This document shows positions 18,461 to 28,981 of a stretch of DNA of 64,000 nucleotides, piece by piece. Position 1 is the stretch's first letter. Each line of letters begins with the position of its first letter. A model generated the notes under the pieces. That model was given only the letters and a program-made list of their open reading frames with translations. It had not been told where the DNA came from and did not search any database. Both the position numbers and the translations under genes were made by a program. Where the stretch lies: the NCBI RefSeq assembly GCF_002135335.1, contig NZ_NEGC01000001.1, positions 124,001-188,000 of the forward strand, given 5' to 3'. Source of the stretch: Acinetobacter sp. ANC 4470 (GTDB lineage Bacteria; Pseudomonadota; Gammaproteobacteria; Pseudomonadales; Moraxellaceae).

Positions 18461-19607
18461 CTACCGAGGTTCTTGTCTTTGGGTTGAATTCATCTCATGT
18501 CTGACTCGACTGATACGATCATAAATCACTTTGCGCATCCTATTGATTACTCCAAGTGGTTTATGTTCAGGCAAAGCATGCCATGGCGTAAAAGATAAAT
18601 TTTCACAAAATTTATCTTGATCAGGCGTATCAAAAACCTGTTGAGGAATACGAATAGTCGCCACCTGATAAAAAGGCGCTTGCGTTTCTTTCCATTCGGT
18701 CATCGCATCTTCCACGACCAATGTATTTGATGTTTTAGGTTGTACTAAAAATTCCATACACGCATCACCTTTTTGCAGACTATTTCGGAGAGTATCGCGC
18801 AGAAAGTCATGATTGGGATTGTCTGGTATAGGATCTACTGCTGCTGTGCAAGATCTGGCTGAATACTTTACTGCCTGACGATCAGGACCTATGCCTAACT
18901 GGTAAGGAACCATAGACCAATATCGGGTTTGCAGCGGGTTTGAAATTCTTGTTCTGAGATTTAAGGCAATCCGAGTTCCTTTAGAACCCAGTGTGAACGG
19001 AATCTGAAGCTTTCTAAAAAAATGATCACTGTTGATATCCTGCATCAACGACATATAGCGCTTAGGATCATTAACAAAAAATACGGGATGATTGATCATA
19101 ATAAAATCTTGTGTAGCGACCTCATCCTCTGAGATTTTTTTCCCTGATACACCTAAAACTTTGATTGCTATCCCCCGTGCATCTTTCTTAATGTCTGCCT
19201 GCGTTGCATCAGCAGAACCATTCGAAAAACGAATCCATGCTTGATATTTTTTACCAGGAATAAAAATACCTTTAGCAAGACTACTCGGCAGCGTTTCCAT
19301 CACATGGAATTCTGCTCGTACACAGCCATGAGCTTTCGGATGTGCATCACGACGTGCACTGCCTAAGACATATTGTTTGCGAATAGATTTTTCAATAACA
19401 TCAGCGATCTCTTCAGCTATCACCTTTTCATTCGGATATAGCTTTTCACCTATCACCTAAACCTGAATCAATATTAGGGTAAGGAATGTTATGCGGATTA
19501 TTCGGCATTGTAGCAGTGGTATTTTTAGGTTGTGTAGTACTACAACCACTCATTGCCAATACCAGAGGTGTAATAGTGAACAGCAGACTAAAGTGTATCG
19601 GCCTCAT
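18461..19607 (-). pseudogene. Catalase-like lipoprotein gene split by a frameshift
   Basis: Two reading frames make up one gene. From 19607 to 19446 the minus strand encodes a lipoprotein signal (MRPIHFSLLFTITPLVLAM then SGC) and a Pro/Asn-rich linker, and stops. From 19456 a second frame, starting at a GTG directly after a TAG, gives 331 residues of the SrpA-like catalase family: GEKLYPNEKV, KAHGCVRAEFHV, ARGIAIKV, QDFIMINHPVFFVND. Related proteins run unbroken from signal to domain. At the break, GGTGATA and GGTGAAA lie in tandem; removing 7 bases restores one frame (LGEKLYPNE). Without the signal the heme protein would stay in the cytoplasm, if made at all. Confidence 0.7.
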
Positions 19608-19936
19608 AAAATTTGGCATTAACCGCCTCCTTTCCGCAAAGATAACACCATAATTACATTAAGTTTTTTGTAGTGATGTTGCTAAATTCAGCGAACTATA
19701 AAAATCATTTATTGAATACACTAACTGTTATGAGGCTTTGTAAAATATATCTTTTAAGAACTAGAGATATTTTACATCTATTTTATTAGGACATAACTAG
19801 AGTATGAAGTCTGTCTTACTCTTCCTAATTTATCAGTTATTTAAATATTTTTTCAACAAAGTCTTATCTATGTCAATGTCGCTATCATTTCAAGTGTTAA
19901 ATAGACCATTCACTGCATGACATTTTTAAGATCAAT
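19608..19936. other. Gene-free interval
   Basis: Upstream region of the catalase-like gene and downstream region of the metalloprotease gene. I see no gene; GGAGGCGG (minus strand GGAAAGGAGGCGG) near 19620 may be the ribosome-binding site for the start at 19607. Confidence 0.4.
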
Positions 19937-19972
19937 AAAAAAGGTTACTTTCATATTTGAAAGTAACCTTTT
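19937..19972 (-). terminator. Terminator of the metalloprotease gene
   Basis: A 14-15-bp stem (AAAGGTTACTTTCA with TGAAAGTAACCTTT) is followed on the minus strand by a T-run. It lies 25 bases after the metalloprotease stop codon. Confidence 0.85.
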
Positions 19973-19996
19973 GCGTAAATTACTAAAAAAAAATAA

Positions 19997-22843
19997 TTAG
20001 TAAGGATAGTTTGGAACTGCCCCCGTTGCAGGAAGTGTCAACCAAGTCCCCTCATTTAAATGGTTAGACCTATTTGCAGGCTGTGCATAAAAATTCAAAG
20101 GCGCCATAGGCAATTTCAGCATAGCAATAGAGGTGTGCGCAGTATCTGTCACAGGCACACCGTAAAGCTTAAACATCTCTTTTAAGTCATAGCCCATAAT
20201 TTTTGAGCTGAGTACATAAATCATGTCAGGTCGACTCAAGTTTTTCGTCGTGAATGCACCTAAACCTAATTTGTTTTTGTCTGCTGTAGTTGCTGTCGCC
20301 ACATCAATTTGATTATAAAGACGCTGCGAAATATTCAGTAAGCGCATAAATTCAAATACACCTTGCGAATCAGGTCGTAATTTACCCTGATGTAGCTTGG
20401 TATAGTTATGAGCCAACTGCATGTGAAACGCTTGCTTGGCATTGTCATTACCTTGCCATAGACGTTTTTCCATCTCTGCACGCAGCGCTTCCCCACTGAA
20501 GTTTGTATTACGACTATCTTTGATATTGCCATATAACAGAGGATGATTAAAATTATTGCCGTTATTGTCCAGATCATAAATTTCATATTTACGCAGCATA
20601 CTCACGCCTGCCAAAATATTGTTATTACATTCTGTACCGCAGCCAATGGTGTTTCCATTCTCTGTCGATGGGAAAGTCATGGTAAGTACACCCTGAACAG
20701 TATTGTGTCCAAGTTCATGTACCCAACCCCAGCCTATATCTAGCCCCGTCGCGCCATCAGAAGGATTGCCTGAACATAGGAAACCACAAGTGGCTATCCA
20801 ACCAACAAAATGCTGAACATTCGGTGCACGGTGAATCTCACCGGTACAGTCCCAACCTAAAGTATTACAGTATTGCTGAGTGCTGTTATCTAGCGGCATA
20901 TTGTTATAACCATTGGCCATATGGTTACTGTCATAAATAACGGTCTTAATTCTTTCAATGTAATCACGTGGTGCAGTGTTACCAATCGCATTGAGTGCAT
21001 AAGCAGTGATTTGCTGAATTTCACCACCTACAAATTTAAAGGTATTCCAGCCAAAGACTCTGCTTTGCAAACTAACGCTGGCTGCATCAATATCAGCATC
21101 AGTAATCGGCTGGGTAAAGTCAAAGTGTGCATATTTTGCACTGCCTTTGATTTTTAAAGTAATGGTACTACCCGCTGTAGCATTGCTGTAATTCAACATG
21201 AGTGGCCCACCAAATGGGCTGACAAACTTGTTATCAACGCCTGTATTTAGCTTTACACCATAACTGTTCGGACGCAGTGGGCGTTTATAGCCATCATCAC
21301 TAAATGGGTTGCCCCAAGTGCGGATATGACTGGTTTGTACAGCAAGATTTGCACCTTGAGCATCTACAATCTGTATATCCACTGCTTTTGCAGGAATACT
21401 GGCACGGCCAATCGCTGTTACGCCACTGCTTTGCGGAATCGTCACTGTAATGGTTTCCCAATCACTACTGACTGGCATATTTTGCGCTGATGCAGGCATA
21501 TAGTCACCAGCACCTTGCAGAGCAGCCTTGGTATAACTACGTTTGTAGTCTAGCCAAGCATCTGAAGCATAGGTTTGCATAAAGGTTAGCGGATTACCGT
21601 TTTTATTTAAACCCGTGTAGTTCACGGACGGGCGCCACAAATCGGCAATCAACACCAAGGCTTTTAAAATACTATTTTTATTTTCTTCACTAAATGCTGA
21701 TAAACCCTGAGCATTCAATCTCTGCAATGCGCTTGAATGTGTCAGCATGCTTTGAATCATTGCATTGCTGGCATTAAGCTCACCTAAAGTGACCGATGCA
21801 GGATTAATAAAGTATTGTAGGGTTTTAATAGTGCCATCAATCTGATTAATCCGTTCCCAGCGCTGCTCAATGTTTGCAGGATTTGACATCAACAATGTAC
21901 GTTCATCTCTGAACCAGTTCATATCGGCTTGAATGCCTATGGCATTCAAAACTTTTTGAGTATTCGCTTGGATATCCCAATAAGAACCTTGGAAATAAAT
22001 CGCTTTACCGGCTTTTAAGTATTTGTCGATCAGCTCTTTTTCAAACTTCTCACCTTCAATACCTTGCCCCAAAACAATCAAATCAACATCTTGCCAACAG
22101 GTATTTGCAGGATCCAGTACATTACATGCAGGGTAATTGACCTTTGTCGCTAATTGCTTTTCAAGATAGCTCTTAACATCAACATTCGATGTCCCCTTGA
22201 CGACAATATTCAGCGTTTTATTCACCGCTTGATGTGCATCACCCGTAATCAGCCAACGTAAACTATTGTTCATCACTTCTGTAAACTGAGTAAAATTAGC
22301 ATTATTACTTAAAATTGGGCTAAACATTTCCTGACCATAAGCCAAAGCTCGCCCTTTACCAATTTTTGTGACAACGCCTAAGCCGCAACCTTTACCTGAT
22401 TGAATGGCAAATGAACCATCACAAACTTTATCTCCCATGGCAAAAGGTATGCCAGTACTTAAATCAGTTGGATAAAGATTTAATGATGGACGCACTGTAA
22501 ATTGTAAAGATGCCTGTATAATTCTATGATTGGCATTGGAATATAAAGAACCTAACAAGTTTTTTTGCCAATAGTGCTGCTGTTCAGCAGTATTGAGCGC
22601 CCACTTTAACAGGGACGTCTGATCCTGTAGGGTCAGATTCGCTGTACTGCCTGTGCTCAGTGCGACACTAGTGCGAGCATTGATGAAATCTTCTGGCTTT
22701 GCAGAAGGTGGAGCGACTTCTGTCCATGAATCATTGGCGGACTCACCGCCCTCACCGCCTCCTCCACCACCGCAAGCAATTAACCCTATGGATAATGATA
22801 TCGTCAATAGCGCGTTTCTGAATGCTAAAGCATGTCCAGCCAC
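19997..22843 (-). CDS. ImpA/M60-like zinc metalloprotease lipoprotein
   Basis: This 948-aa protein starts with a lipoprotein signal (SLSIGLIAC) whose Cys is followed by six glycines, so it is probably tethered to the outer membrane. The catalytic zinc site HELGH is at about residue 709, and a Glu 15 residues later (PSTENG) fits the gluzincin pattern of M60/ImpA families. The N-terminal part has a helical/flavodoxin-like region as in ImpA and SslE/AcfD proteases, which cut mucin-type glycoproteins on host surfaces. Export through a type II system is known for relatives, not shown here. The start is a GTG with GGGGGA seven bases upstream. Confidence 0.85.
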   Translation of the reverse strand: MAGHALAFRNALLTISLSIGLIACGGGGGGEGGESANDSWTEVAPPSAKPEDFINARTSVALSTGSTANLTLQDQTSLLKWALNTAEQQHYWQKNLLGSLYSNANHRIIQASLQFTVRPSLNLYPTDLSTGIPFAMGDKVCDGSFAIQSGKGCGLGVVTKIGKGRALAYGQEMFSPILSNNANFTQFTEVMNNSLRWLITGDAHQAVNKTLNIVVKGTSNVDVKSYLEKQLATKVNYPACNVLDPANTCWQDVDLIVLGQGIEGEKFEKELIDKYLKAGKAIYFQGSYWDIQANTQKVLNAIGIQADMNWFRDERTLLMSNPANIEQRWERINQIDGTIKTLQYFINPASVTLGELNASNAMIQSMLTHSSALQRLNAQGLSAFSEENKNSILKALVLIADLWRPSVNYTGLNKNGNPLTFMQTYASDAWLDYKRSYTKAALQGAGDYMPASAQNMPVSSDWETITVTIPQSSGVTAIGRASIPAKAVDIQIVDAQGANLAVQTSHIRTWGNPFSDDGYKRPLRPNSYGVKLNTGVDNKFVSPFGGPLMLNYSNATAGSTITLKIKGSAKYAHFDFTQPITDADIDAASVSLQSRVFGWNTFKFVGGEIQQITAYALNAIGNTAPRDYIERIKTVIYDSNHMANGYNNMPLDNSTQQYCNTLGWDCTGEIHRAPNVQHFVGWIATCGFLCSGNPSDGATGLDIGWGWVHELGHNTVQGVLTMTFPSTENGNTIGCGTECNNNILAGVSMLRKYEIYDLDNNGNNFNHPLLYGNIKDSRNTNFSGEALRAEMEKRLWQGNDNAKQAFHMQLAHNYTKLHQGKLRPDSQGVFEFMRLLNISQRLYNQIDVATATTADKNKLGLGAFTTKNLSRPDMIYVLSSKIMGYDLKEMFKLYGVPVTDTAHTSIAMLKLPMAPLNFYAQPANRSNHLNEGTWLTLPATGAVPNYPY

Positions 22844-23105
22844 AATAATTCCCCCAATACAAAAAATAACGACATCATGTTTAAAATGTCGTAAATAATA
22901 GCTAGAGATTATAAAGCTAAAAAAGATTAGTACGAATTAAATTAACATCTATCTTTTTGTTTTTTAAGGTTAATTGTTTTACAAAAATATAATTTAATGT
23001 GATGTATTTAGAACTAATTGGAATTTGTTTGAAATTTCAGCAAAAATAATGCGTCAGTAAAATTCAGTCTCTAATCCAATCAAATGCATCATCAGTGATG
23101 GGGCA

Positions 23106-23149
23106 ACAAGCTAAAGCAAAATACTGAGCACTCAGTTGCTTTAGCTTGT
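23106..23149. repeat. Nested inverted repeat after czcA
   Basis: ACAAGCTAAAGCA is perfectly complementary to TGCTTTAGCTTGT; inside lies a second stem, ACTGAG and CTCAGT. It follows the czcA stop by 28 bases but lacks a T-run. The rest of 22844-23177 shows no gene. Confidence 0.6.
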
Positions 23150-23177
23150 CTCTTTACTGATTTAGCATTTTAAAATG

Positions 23178-26100
23178 TTAACTAACCTGAGTCTTTCTCT
23201 CATTTAACCAGCGATATAACACAGGTAAAATTAACAACGTCAGAAACGTAGAAGAAATAATGCCACCAATGACCACGGTTGCTAAAGGTCTCTGCACTTC
23301 TGCCCCTGTTCCCGTCGCCAATGCCATTGGAATAAAGCCCAAAGAAGCAACACAAGCCGTCATTAATACAGGACGTAAACGTAAAACTGCACCTGACCAT
23401 GTTGCGGTATGGACATCAAACTTTTCTCTTAACTCTTTAATAAAAGTCAGCATGACCAGACCATTTAACACAGCGACACCTGACAGTGCAATAAAGCCAA
23501 TGCCTGCTGACATCGAGATTGGAATATCTCTTAACCATAACGCCATTAATCCACCAGACAATGCAAATGGCACACCACTGAAAACCAGTAAACTATCTTT
23601 AACGTTATTAAACACAGCCATCAATAAAACAAAAATGATGATGAATGCCATAGGGATGACAATTTGCATTCTGGCTTTTGCTGAAGCTAAATTTTCAAAC
23701 TGACCACCATAGCCCAACCAATACCCCGCAGGTAAGACCTGTTGTTTCAGCTCTTGTTGCATTTCTTGCACAAAAGAGCCTAAATCACGATCACGGACAT
23801 TGGCTGTGACCACAACACGGCGTTTGCCATTTTCTCGACTGACTTGGCTAATCCCCAAAATATTTTCAACTTTGGCAACATCTTGTAGTTGAATCAATCC
23901 ACCATTTGGAAGTTGAATCGGTAACATTGCCAGTTGCTGTGGCGTTCGCATGCTTTCGTCTAGTCGAATCACAAAATCGAAACGTCGATCACCTTGTAAA
24001 ATTTCCCCCACATTCTGACCACCAATACTGGTCGCAACTAAATCCTGTATAGCTTTAATCGATAAACCATATTGTGCTGCCAAAGCATGATCAATATCGA
24101 CATTCAACATAGGCAAACCGTCGGTTTGCTCCACTTTAACTTCGCTTGCACCTTCAATTTTTTTCAGTTTTTCCGCAATCTTTTCCGCTTCTTGATTCAG
24201 CGTCTGCATATCATCACCAAAAATCTTGATGCCGACATCACTGCGAATCCCCGAAATTAACTCATTAAAACGCAGTTCAATCGGTTGCGAAAATTCACTG
24301 TTATTGCCAGGAATTTTCTCCACAAACTCCAGCATTCGTGCTCGCAAATCATCAATCGTTTCATTTTGATTCGACCATTGATCATGAGGTTTCAACAACA
24401 CAACACTATCGGAAATATTCGGAGGCATGACATCTGTTGCGACTTCAGCCGTACCTGTACGAGAGAAAATGGCCTTAATTTCAGGAAATTCTTTTAAAAG
24501 CTGCTTTTCTAGCCCTTCTTGTATTCTTAACGATTCTTCAATCCCTGTGCTCGGTGCGCGCAGTAATTGCAGGGCAAAATCCCCTTCACTCAATGTTGGA
24601 GAAAACTCAGTTCCCACACGTGTCGACATCACAGCCGTGAGGAGCAAAATACTGATTGCTGCTGTTACGACCACATATTTAAAGGCATAGGCTTGATCTA
24701 AAAGTTTTGCATAGCCATTTTTTAACGAACTCATCCAACGACTTTCTGTTTCTTTTACATCGCCTGTTAGGAACAAAGCGATAGCTGCTGGCACAAAAGT
24801 AATAGATAAAATAATCGCGCCAACCAGTGCAAGAACCACGGTCATTGCCATTGGATGGAACATTTTCGCTTCAACGCCTTCCAGTGCAAAAATCGGGAAA
24901 TACACCACCATAATGATGATTTGCCCAAATATCAGCGGACGTCTTGCTTGTTTTGCAGCTAAAAATACTTCCGTAAAACGTTCAGAACGCGTTAATCTTT
25001 TACCTTTATGCTGTTGAGCTTCGGCTAAGCGACGGATACAGTTTTCAACAATCACCACTGCACCATCAACGATAATTCCAAAATCTAAAGCGCCTAAACT
25101 CATCAGATTGGCGCTGATTTTCTGCTCTGCCATGCCTGTCAATGTAAACAACATCGAAAGCGGAATAACACATGCGGTAATCAGTGCAGCTCTAAAATTG
25201 CCTAGAAAAATAAACAGGATCACAATAACAAGGATGGCACCTTCAATGAGGTTTTTGGCCACCGTCTTAATTGCCTTATCCACCAAATGACTACGATCAT
25301 AAACAGTTTCAATTACCACACCTTTTGGTAATGACTGTTGAATTGCTTGAACTTTTTGATCTACCGCTTGAGCGATGGACTTACTATTTTCGCCCATCAT
25401 CATCATGGCAGTACCCAATACGGTTTCTTCACCGTTATACGTCGCACCGCCTGTACGTAAATCATGACCAATCGAGACTGAAGCCACATCACCTACCCTA
25501 ATCGGTAAGCCATTTTTGGTACTAATGCTGACATTTTCAATATCTTGAACAGAGGACAATAAACCTGGCACACGTACGGTCAGTTGTTGCCCATTATCTT
25601 CAATAAAACCTGCACCCCGATTGCCATTGTTATCTTTAAGTGCCTGCTCCAACTCTGCCACTGAAATTTGGATCTGTTGTAACCGGGTTAAATCTGGGGA
25701 AACAATATAGGTTTTCTCATAACCGCCAATACTATTGACTTCAGCAACACCTTCAACACGTTGCAGCTGAGGACGGACAATCCAGTCTTGGACTTCCCTT
25801 AAATCCATCGCAGTATAAGGCGTGCCATCTGGCTTTTTGGCATTCGGTTCTGCTTTGATCACCCACTGATAGATTTCCCCTAAACCTGTCGAGATGGGTG
25901 ACATTTGTGGCTCAACATCTTCAGGTAAAGCACTTTTGGCTTCTTGCAAACGTTGGTTAATCAGTTGTCTCGCCCAGTAAATATCTGTGCCATCTTTAAA
26001 AATAATGGTGACTTGCGACAGTCCGTAACGAGAAACCGACCGTGTCTGCTCTAGGTTTGACATACCTGACATGGCATTTTCAATCGGATAGGTAATCCGT

Positions 26101-26330
26101 TGCTCAACCTCAAGTGCGGTAAAGCCATTGGCTTGACTGTTAATTTGAACTTGAACATTAGTGATATCAGGTACAGCATCTATCGTAAGTTTTTGATAAC
26201 TATATATTCCGATAGCAATCCATGCGACGACAAACAACATCACCCAAATGGCATTACGAATAGAAAACTGAATGATTCGATCGAATAATCCTTTACTCGG
26301 AAAAAGGTCGTCTTGAGAATTAATGGGCAT
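23178..26330 (-). CDS. czcA: Heavy-metal RND efflux pump, CzcA type
   Basis: This 1050-aa inner-membrane proton antiporter exports divalent cations through the CzcB-CzcC channel. It has the RND layout: one N-terminal membrane helix, two large periplasmic loops and eleven further helices. In helix 4, DFGIIVDGAVVIVEN holds the two Asp and one Glu of the Zn/Co/Cd class (HME-RND); copper/silver pumps lack this pattern. Its start overlaps the end of czcB by 11 bases, showing tight coupling. Exact metal specificity cannot be read from sequence. Confidence 0.93.
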   Translation of the reverse strand: MPINSQDDLFPSKGLFDRIIQFSIRNAIWVMLFVVAWIAIGIYSYQKLTIDAVPDITNVQVQINSQANGFTALEVEQRITYPIENAMSGMSNLEQTRSVSRYGLSQVTIIFKDGTDIYWARQLINQRLQEAKSALPEDVEPQMSPISTGLGEIYQWVIKAEPNAKKPDGTPYTAMDLREVQDWIVRPQLQRVEGVAEVNSIGGYEKTYIVSPDLTRLQQIQISVAELEQALKDNNGNRGAGFIEDNGQQLTVRVPGLLSSVQDIENVSISTKNGLPIRVGDVASVSIGHDLRTGGATYNGEETVLGTAMMMMGENSKSIAQAVDQKVQAIQQSLPKGVVIETVYDRSHLVDKAIKTVAKNLIEGAILVIVILFIFLGNFRAALITACVIPLSMLFTLTGMAEQKISANLMSLGALDFGIIVDGAVVIVENCIRRLAEAQQHKGKRLTRSERFTEVFLAAKQARRPLIFGQIIIMVVYFPIFALEGVEAKMFHPMAMTVVLALVGAIILSITFVPAAIALFLTGDVKETESRWMSSLKNGYAKLLDQAYAFKYVVVTAAISILLLTAVMSTRVGTEFSPTLSEGDFALQLLRAPSTGIEESLRIQEGLEKQLLKEFPEIKAIFSRTGTAEVATDVMPPNISDSVVLLKPHDQWSNQNETIDDLRARMLEFVEKIPGNNSEFSQPIELRFNELISGIRSDVGIKIFGDDMQTLNQEAEKIAEKLKKIEGASEVKVEQTDGLPMLNVDIDHALAAQYGLSIKAIQDLVATSIGGQNVGEILQGDRRFDFVIRLDESMRTPQQLAMLPIQLPNGGLIQLQDVAKVENILGISQVSRENGKRRVVVTANVRDRDLGSFVQEMQQELKQQVLPAGYWLGYGGQFENLASAKARMQIVIPMAFIIIFVLLMAVFNNVKDSLLVFSGVPFALSGGLMALWLRDIPISMSAGIGFIALSGVAVLNGLVMLTFIKELREKFDVHTATWSGAVLRLRPVLMTACVASLGFIPMALATGTGAEVQRPLATVVIGGIISSTFLTLLILPVLYRWLNERKTQVS

Positions 26331-27537
26331 GTTCAGCCTCTCCCTTCTCCATTTCTGATTTCAACAGAAAACTACCCTGACTGACATATTGCTGTTTTTC
26401 AGTCAAACCCGATTTAATTTCGACCCATTGAGCATCACTTGAATAGTTGCCAAGTTGTACAGGGCTTGCCGTCAGATGAATTTGATCTTTTTCAGTTTTG
26501 GCAACAAACACGACCTGTTGACCATCAATCTGTTGAATCGCGGCTTTAGCAACACGTAATACAGGTTGTAGTGTTGCTTCACCTGTTAATAAAACATTCA
26601 CCATTAAATTTGGACGAAGTTCTTGCGCTGGTGTTAAGACTTTCGCGCGAACTTGTAAACGTCCTGTTTGACTATCCGCTTCCGTTGTTAAAGCCTGTAC
26701 TCGCGCTTTAAATAAATGATTGGTTTGCAAAGATTTAAATTCAATTTCCTGATTCGGTTGAACATGAATATTTGCAGCACTCGGTAAAATAAATTCAACC
26801 CATAATTGATCCAGCTGATCAATAACAAATAATTGCTTATCCGCAGAAATATTTTCACCAACAACGATGTCTTTTTTCGTAATCACCCCATTAAAAGGTG
26901 CTTTAATCACATAGCGCCCTTGACTGCCACTGCTTGCACCTAGTGCTGATAAACGACTTCGAGCAGCTTGAACTTGAATCTCCGCTTGTCGATAAGCGTT
27001 ATATGCGCGTTGATAATCCTGTCGAGCAGAGATACCCTGATTAAAAAGCTGTTTTTCTCTTTGATAGTCTTGCGAAGCTAAAGTTAAAGCTTCCTGAGCA
27101 ATACTTAAGTTGGCTTGTTGATCCACAAGGTCAGGAATAAAAAGCGTGGCTAAAGCCTGTCCTTTTTTCACGTCCTGTCCCAAGATTACAGCAACACTCT
27201 CAACTCGCCCTGCAAAACTCGCCTCCACATGCGCTTGTTGGTCAGTATTCACCACAAGTCTAGCTGGATATTGCTGTTTTCGTTCAACTTCACCCAATTC
27301 AACTTGTGCTAATTTCACGCCAAACTCAACCAATTGTTTTGATGTGAAGTTTAACGATTCATCTTCAGCATGAGCTTCCTCAGTCTCGCTATGTCCATGT
27401 TCTTCATCTGCATGTGCATCAGCCTCTTTACTTGGTTTTTCTTTACCACTGAATAATAAAACGGCACTCAGAACGGTACTCACGATGATAATGGCAATGA
27501 TCCAAACCCATTGTTTTTTTGCTTGATATACAGACAT
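26320..27537 (-). CDS. czcB: Efflux periplasmic adaptor, CzcB type
   Basis: This 405-aa membrane-fusion protein links CzcA to CzcC. It has an N-terminal membrane anchor (about 10-30), then a His/Asp/Glu-rich segment (HADEEHGHSETEEAHAEDE) that may bind metal, a lipoyl-like half-site (AGRVESVAVILGQDVKKGQ), a coiled-coil hairpin (about 150-210), and a beta-barrel. The C-terminus ends EAEHAH, again His-rich. It starts 2 bases before czcC ends in gene order, so czcCBA is one operon. Confidence 0.92.
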   Translation of the reverse strand: MSVYQAKKQWVWIIAIIIVSTVLSAVLLFSGKEKPSKEADAHADEEHGHSETEEAHAEDESLNFTSKQLVEFGVKLAQVELGEVERKQQYPARLVVNTDQQAHVEASFAGRVESVAVILGQDVKKGQALATLFIPDLVDQQANLSIAQEALTLASQDYQREKQLFNQGISARQDYQRAYNAYRQAEIQVQAARSRLSALGASSGSQGRYVIKAPFNGVITKKDIVVGENISADKQLFVIDQLDQLWVEFILPSAANIHVQPNQEIEFKSLQTNHLFKARVQALTTEADSQTGRLQVRAKVLTPAQELRPNLMVNVLLTGEATLQPVLRVAKAAIQQIDGQQVVFVAKTEKDQIHLTASPVQLGNYSSDAQWVEIKSGLTEKQQYVSQGSFLLKSEMEKGEAEHAH

Positions 27538-27539
27538 TT

Positions 27540-28934
27540 TTATTCTCCTACCACTGAGTTCAGGTCATTTGTGGATTGCCATAAATTTTGATTAATTTTC
27601 ATCAGTGCATCGGGTGACATAATCGTATCTGAATCCACCCCCAAGGCTAAACTTTCAGCTTGCAACGATTTTTGCCATGCTTGTTTTAACATTTGTATTT
27701 TGTTCAAGCGTTGTTCCTGAAGCTGAATGCTGGCTTGATGTACATCAGTGATAGAATATTTACCCACCTTAAAACCCAGTAAGGTTTTTTGATGTACGGA
27801 CTCCGATAGCGGAATTTGTTGATCATTGATCAAGTCGTATTGCCATTTCAGACCCTTCAGCTCAAGCAATAAAGTGTCCAGTTGAGTCTTATTCTGCTGT
27901 TGGTAATACTGCTGTTGCTGATCTAATAAATCTTGTTTTGCTTGGGCGATTTGCATGCCATATTGCTGACGATCAAATATATTCAAAGGTATTTCAACCC
28001 CTAACCTTATTTGACTTTCAGTATTGTTTAAATCGGCTTGTTTACTATTGGTGATCCCCAAAAGCACATTCGGATTGGGTCTAGATTGTGCCTTTAAGTA
28101 TTTTAAATTGGCTTGCTGTTTGGCTTTTTGCAGTTGAATATTTTGTAGCAATAAATTTTCATTGAGCGATTTTTGCACAAAGGCGGTGGTATCGGATGGC
28201 CATAGTTGAGCACGGCTTGCTCTCAAATCATGATCAAGTTCAGCTGCCCCCCACAAATTTGCCAATTGTCTTTTCACCGTGGTTAAGGACAACTCTACTT
28301 CTTGTGTCCGTCGCTGACTTTCAATGTGAGTCACTAAAGTACGATCCAAATCCAATCTGGAAACACTCCCTGCACGATAACGCAATCGGCTGGCATCCAC
28401 ATTTGCTTGACTGTCTGCTAATTGAGTTTTGCTAATTTTTAGCTCTTCTTGCAATACAAGAACTTGAGACCATAAATATTTCACAGCCAATAAGGTTTCT
28501 GCTTGATATAATTTTTGATTTAAATCAACTTGAGAGAGTTCAACTTTTGCTAAATTTTTTCGGCTACGACGTTGACCAAAAACATCTAAAGGTTGGCTAA
28601 TCTCGATATCTAACTCTTGGTCCTGATCAGACTTAAACCCTGTTTTTTGCACAGATAGGCTTGGGTTCGCCCAAAGCTGGCTTTGTTTCAGTTTAGCTGT
28701 CGCAATGTCCTGTTGGGTTTGCAAGGTACGAATTTGATTTTGATGACCTTCAACACGCATTAATATTTGATTGAAATCTGAATCTTGCTGATTTTTGGAT
28801 GCAATGGATTGATCAGCAAAAATGCTCGCTGAAATGGATATTCCGAGTATGAATGCAACAAACTGACCTTTTTTTAGCTGAGCAGTCGCTTTTCCATTCA
28901 AACCCATATAATAAGTTAAAACTTTTTTTGACAT
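27540..28934 (-). CDS. czcC: Outer-membrane efflux channel, CzcC type
   Basis: This TolC-family protein (464 aa from the ATG at 28934) forms the outer-membrane duct of the metal pump. It has a signal-like segment ending near SIFADQ, then two repeats of long helices typical of the family, with IRLGVEIPLNIFDRQQYG in the middle (a turn conserved in CzcC). A TTG five codons upstream is less likely as start. It follows the small CzcI-like gene by 47 bases. Confidence 0.9.
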   Translation of the reverse strand: MSKKVLTYYMGLNGKATAQLKKGQFVAFILGISISASIFADQSIASKNQQDSDFNQILMRVEGHQNQIRTLQTQQDIATAKLKQSQLWANPSLSVQKTGFKSDQDQELDIEISQPLDVFGQRRSRKNLAKVELSQVDLNQKLYQAETLLAVKYLWSQVLVLQEELKISKTQLADSQANVDASRLRYRAGSVSRLDLDRTLVTHIESQRRTQEVELSLTTVKRQLANLWGAAELDHDLRASRAQLWPSDTTAFVQKSLNENLLLQNIQLQKAKQQANLKYLKAQSRPNPNVLLGITNSKQADLNNTESQIRLGVEIPLNIFDRQQYGMQIAQAKQDLLDQQQQYYQQQNKTQLDTLLLELKGLKWQYDLINDQQIPLSESVHQKTLLGFKVGKYSITDVHQASIQLQEQRLNKIQMLKQAWQKSLQAESLALGVDSDTIMSPDALMKINQNLWQSTNDLNSVVGE

Positions 28935-28981
28935 GAAGATGTCCCACAAACATGAATAGAATGATGGTGGGTTGTTTTAGG

